NCBI RefSeq assembly: GCF_000382285.1
Contig: NZ_KB907927.1
Location: forward strand, 62,001-126,000
Direction: 5' to 3'
Source: Solimonas variicoloris DSM 15731
GTDB taxonomy: Bacteria; Pseudomonadota; Gammaproteobacteria; Nevskiales; Nevskiaceae
DNA: 64,000 bases
In this document: piece after piece, positions 62,009 to 64,000 of the stretch
How the letters are laid out: each line of letters opens with the position of its first letter
Numbering within the stretch: position 1 is the first letter of the stretch
The notes under the pieces: model-generated
The model's database searches: none
What the model saw: only the letters and a program-made list of their open reading frames with translations
Told to the model about the DNA's origin: nothing
Translations under genes and position numbers: made by a program

Positions 62009-62872
62009 ATGGCGGAAAGAAAGGTTGCGAAGGTGCGCAGGGCGGCGAAACCGGGCGGCGGAGAAATCGCCGCTGTATCGATGCGGCCGGTGACGCCAGC
62101 CGCCGAGATCGATACCTTCAACGGCGATCCAAACTTCATGACCTCGCTCGCGCGTGGCCTTGCCGTACTGCAGGCTTTCGATCTGCGTACGCGCTCACTG
62201 ACCGTGTCGCAGGTCAGTCAGGCGACCGGCATTCCGCGTGCCGCCGCGCGCCGTTGCCTGTACACCTTGCAGAAGCTCGGTTATGTCGCCGAAGAGCATG
62301 CGCACTATTCGCTGCGTCCCAAGGTGCTGACGCTGGGTTTCGCGCATCTGTCGTCGCGCCCCCTGTCCGCTGCCGCACAACCCATCCTCGATCGCTGCCG
62401 CGACCGTCTGCACGAGTCTTGCTCTCTGGCTGTGCTCGACGGTGGCGAGGTCTACTACCAGGCGCGCGCCGAGACCACGCGCATCATGTCGATCGCGCTC
62501 TATGTCGGTACGCGCCTGCCGGCGTATTGCACTTCGATGGGCCGCGTGCTGCTCGCGCATCTGTCGCCGGCAGACCTCGAACACTATCTCGAGCGCACCG
62601 TGCTTCATCCGCGCACCGCTCGCACCATCACCTCAACCGACAAGCTGCGCCAGATCCTGCACAGCGTGCGTCGCAACGATTATGCGGTGACAGATCAGGA
62701 GCTGGAGATCGGCTTGCGTTCGATTGCCGTGCCGGTTCACGATCGCAAAGGTGAGGTTGTTGCCGCCATCAACTGCGGCACGCAGGCCGCGCGTACGCCG
62801 CTGCGCGAACTGACCCAGGTGTTCCTGCCGGAACTGCGTGCGGCGGCGGCGGAACTGTCGCACGCTGCCTGA
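62009..62872 (+). CDS. pcaR: IclR-family regulator of the beta-ketoadipate pathway (PcaR/PobR type)
   Basis: 287 residues. A Lys/Ala-rich N-terminal extension of about 45 residues precedes the winged HTH (FMTSLARGLAVLQAFDLRTRSLTVSQVSQATGIPRAAARRCLYTLQKLGYV). The IclR effector domain follows (LSAAAQPILDRCRDRLHESCSLAVLDGGEVYYQARAE, YVGTRLPAYCTSMGRVLLAHL, DQELEIGLRSIAVPVHD). PcaR responds to 3-oxoadipate and activates pca genes. The start MAERKVAKV has GGGAGGGAG upstream. It is divergent from the pca operon, sharing the operator at 61936-61965. Confidence 0.93.
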   Translation: MAERKVAKVRRAAKPGGGEIAAVSMRPVTPAAEIDTFNGDPNFMTSLARGLAVLQAFDLRTRSLTVSQVSQATGIPRAAARRCLYTLQKLGYVAEEHAHYSLRPKVLTLGFAHLSSRPLSAAAQPILDRCRDRLHESCSLAVLDGGEVYYQARAETTRIMSIALYVGTRLPAYCTSMGRVLLAHLSPADLEHYLERTVLHPRTARTITSTDKLRQILHSVRRNDYAVTDQELEIGLRSIAVPVHDRKGEVVAAINCGTQAARTPLRELTQVFLPELRAAAAELSHAA

Positions 62873-63086
62873 AGTGCCGCGTCGACGTCTGCACGGTCAG
62901 CCTGGAGGGGCCCCGATCGTCACCCGCAATTTCGCTTAATGGCATTGCGGCCGAAAGCCCTCACGCCCAAGGAGACTCTGAATAAGCGCGAAATTGGCCC
63001 GCTGCCGGGGGCTGAGCTGCCCAGGCCCTGTATAGGGGTGTCTCACCCTTGGCGTCGCCGCATTGCGCGAGCAGACATTGCGGGCA
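62873..63086. other. Intergenic region between pcaR and the tmRNA terminator
   Basis: About 215 bp between two convergent transcription units. No gene, repeat or clear terminator for pcaR was recognised. Confidence 0.4.
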
Positions 63087-63114
63087 ATAAAAAACCCCTG
63101 ATTTCTCAGGGGTT
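63087..63114 (-). terminator. Intrinsic terminator of ssrA
   Basis: Minus-strand hairpin AACCCCTGA / TCAGGGGTT with a 4-nt loop (GAAA when read on the minus strand), followed by a TTTTTT run. It begins 25 bp beyond the CCA end of the tmRNA. Confidence 0.88.
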
Positions 63115-63138
63115 ATGGCACTTCATGAAACTATGAAT

Positions 63139-63494
63139 TGGTGGAGCTGGCGGGAATTGAACCCGCGTCCGCCAGATCGTAGCCCTCAGATCTACATGCT
63201 TAGCCCGGTCTTTGGTTTTCGTCGCAGGCTGCCGGACGGACACGGAACGCCTGCGCTTATCCCCTTAGGGTTTTAGCAGTTCGGCCAAGGGCGGACGTCA
63301 CTGCGATCCGATAAGAGTCGACGGCCGCACCAACCGGTATCGGAACCAGAAGGGCAACCGCTCACCGGGATTTAGGCGGCGAGGGCGTAGTTGGAGTCGT
63401 TCGCAACTAGCTTGGTTGTCACAAGTTTTACGAGGACATGACACCTCGGCATGCACTTCGGATTCCGTTACCAGCGTCGAAACCGGTCAGCCCC
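63139..63494 (-). ncRNA. ssrA: Transfer-messenger RNA (tmRNA, ssrA)
   Basis: About 356 nt. The 5' end GGGGCTGACCGGTTTCGACG and the 3' end GTTCAATTCCCGCCAGCTCC then ACCA (encoded CCA) form the tRNA-Ala-like domain. The T-arm GTTCAATTC is clear. The tag reading frame starts at a GCG resume codon and reads ANDSNYALAA-stop (GCG AAC GAC TCC AAC TAC GCC CTC GCC GCC TAA). This matches the proteobacterial ANDENYALAA tag except Ser for Glu. It rescues stalled ribosomes with SmpB, whose gene lies 128 bp upstream on the same strand. Confidence 0.97.
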
Positions 63495-63622
63495 GTGTGC
63501 GATCACAGTGTAACAGTGATTGGGTCCGCCCTGCGTGGATTTCAAGGCTCGCGCGACGGGTTCTGGCCGGATCGATCGACCGAAGTCCGGCCGCAGCGGC
63601 GCAAGTCGTGCCGCCGGGCCGC

Positions 63623-64000
63623 TCAGGCCGAATGGCGCATGATGCGATCTTTCTGGCGCTGCCAGTCCCGCTCCTTGATGTCGGCGCGCTTGTCGTGCTG
63701 CTTCTTGCCCTTGGCGAGGCCGACTTCGAGTTTGGCGCGGCCTTTTTCCCAATGCAGATCCAGCGGAATCAGCGTGAAGCCGGCGCGCTCGACCTTGCCG
63801 ATCAGCGTCGCCAGCTCGCGGGCATGCAGCAGGAGCTTGCGGGTGCGGGTCGCGTCGGCGATTTCGTGCGTCGAAGTCTGCTTGAGCGGGGTGAAATGGG
63901 CGCCGATCAGCCAGGCTTCCCCGTTTTTCAGCGTCACATAGGCTTCGGCGATCTGCGCGCGGCCGGCGCGCAGGCTCTTGACCTCCCAGCCCTTGAGGAC
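63623..64000 (-). CDS. smpB: SsrA-binding protein SmpB (partial, N-terminus beyond window)
   Basis: 125 residues visible of about 155-160. [22 protein letters not shown], then [20 protein letters not shown], the OB-fold [29 protein letters not shown] and the basic C-terminal tail [40 protein letters not shown] are typical. SmpB binds the tRNA-like domain of tmRNA and mimics an anticodon stem in the ribosome. The 5' end (about 30 codons) is cut by the right edge. The neighbouring ssrA on the same strand is its functional partner. Confidence 0.97.
   Translation of the reverse strand, partial: VLKGWEVKSLRAGRAQIAEAYVTLKNGEAWLIGAHFTPLKQTSTHEIADATRTRKLLLHARELATLIGKVERAGFTLIPLDLHWEKGRAKLEVGLAKGKKQHDKRADIKERDWQRQKDRIMRHSA

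Noticed and set aside
63139-63180. An apparent tRNA 3' half (GTTCAATTC T-arm and CCA end)
   Set aside because: It is the 3' part of tmRNA; the matching 5' half is about 320 nt away and a tag reading frame lies between.

Overview
The window is a GC-rich bacterial chromosomal segment. LexA, DksA, SmpB and tmRNA are all gammaproteobacterial in type. Together with the metabolic content (leucine catabolism, protocatechuate pathway, Baeyer-Villiger-type monooxygenases, many AraC regulators) they suggest a soil or water degrader of the Nevskiales/Solimonadaceae or Xanthomonadales kind; this lineage call is inference. No insertion sequence, prophage, CRISPR array, rRNA or ordinary tRNA gene was seen. 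Nearly every long antisense reading frame is a high-GC shadow of a real gene.

Layout. 1-860: 5' part of modA with a ModE-type operator, then a decayed LuxR-type regulator. 861-6523 (minus): complete urease operon ureD-A-B-C-E-F-G plus a HupE/UreJ nickel permease. 7035-8888: small membrane protein, LexA with two LexA boxes, and a DksA variant. 9132-13194 (minus): ECF42 sigma-factor module of two DGPF/YCII proteins, VOC, SRPBCC and reductase-like proteins, with a matching ECF42-type promoter at the head. 13346-22111: leucine/isovalerate operon liuA-B-C-D-E plus a CoA-transferase, with a divergent TetR gene. 22144-31975: a gene of unknown function, then two successive histidine kinase plus REC-GGDEF pairs. 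32071-33110: Hsp20 and an overlapping Nudix hydrolase. 33148-43021: AraC regulators around a monooxygenase-hydrolase fusion, an FtsH paralogue, and an FMO-SDR pair. 43026-46085: propeller-type histidine kinase. 47070-55252 (minus): Zn/Cd/Co resistance (P1B-ATPase, CzcCBA and a small His-containing exported protein). 55358-62872: pcaDC-B-G-H-F-J-I with divergent pcaR. 63139-64000: tmRNA and 5'-truncated smpB.

How the parts fit. The leucine and protocatechuate branches both end in acetyl-CoA and succinyl-CoA or acetoacetate chemistry, and each has its own two-subunit CoA-transferase and a divergent regulator with an inverted-repeat operator in the shared promoter. The most interesting pattern is a set of four 14-bp FNR/Anr-like sites (TTGAY-N4-RTCAA). 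They lie upstream of the unknown gene at 22144 (two sites), hsp20 (one) and ftsH (one), which suggests a small low-oxygen/stress regulon scattered through 22-39 kb. The monooxygenase-esterase fusion, the hsp20-nudix overlap with no canonical start codon, the ECF42 promoter and a 24-codon leader coupled to pcaI are the other notable points.
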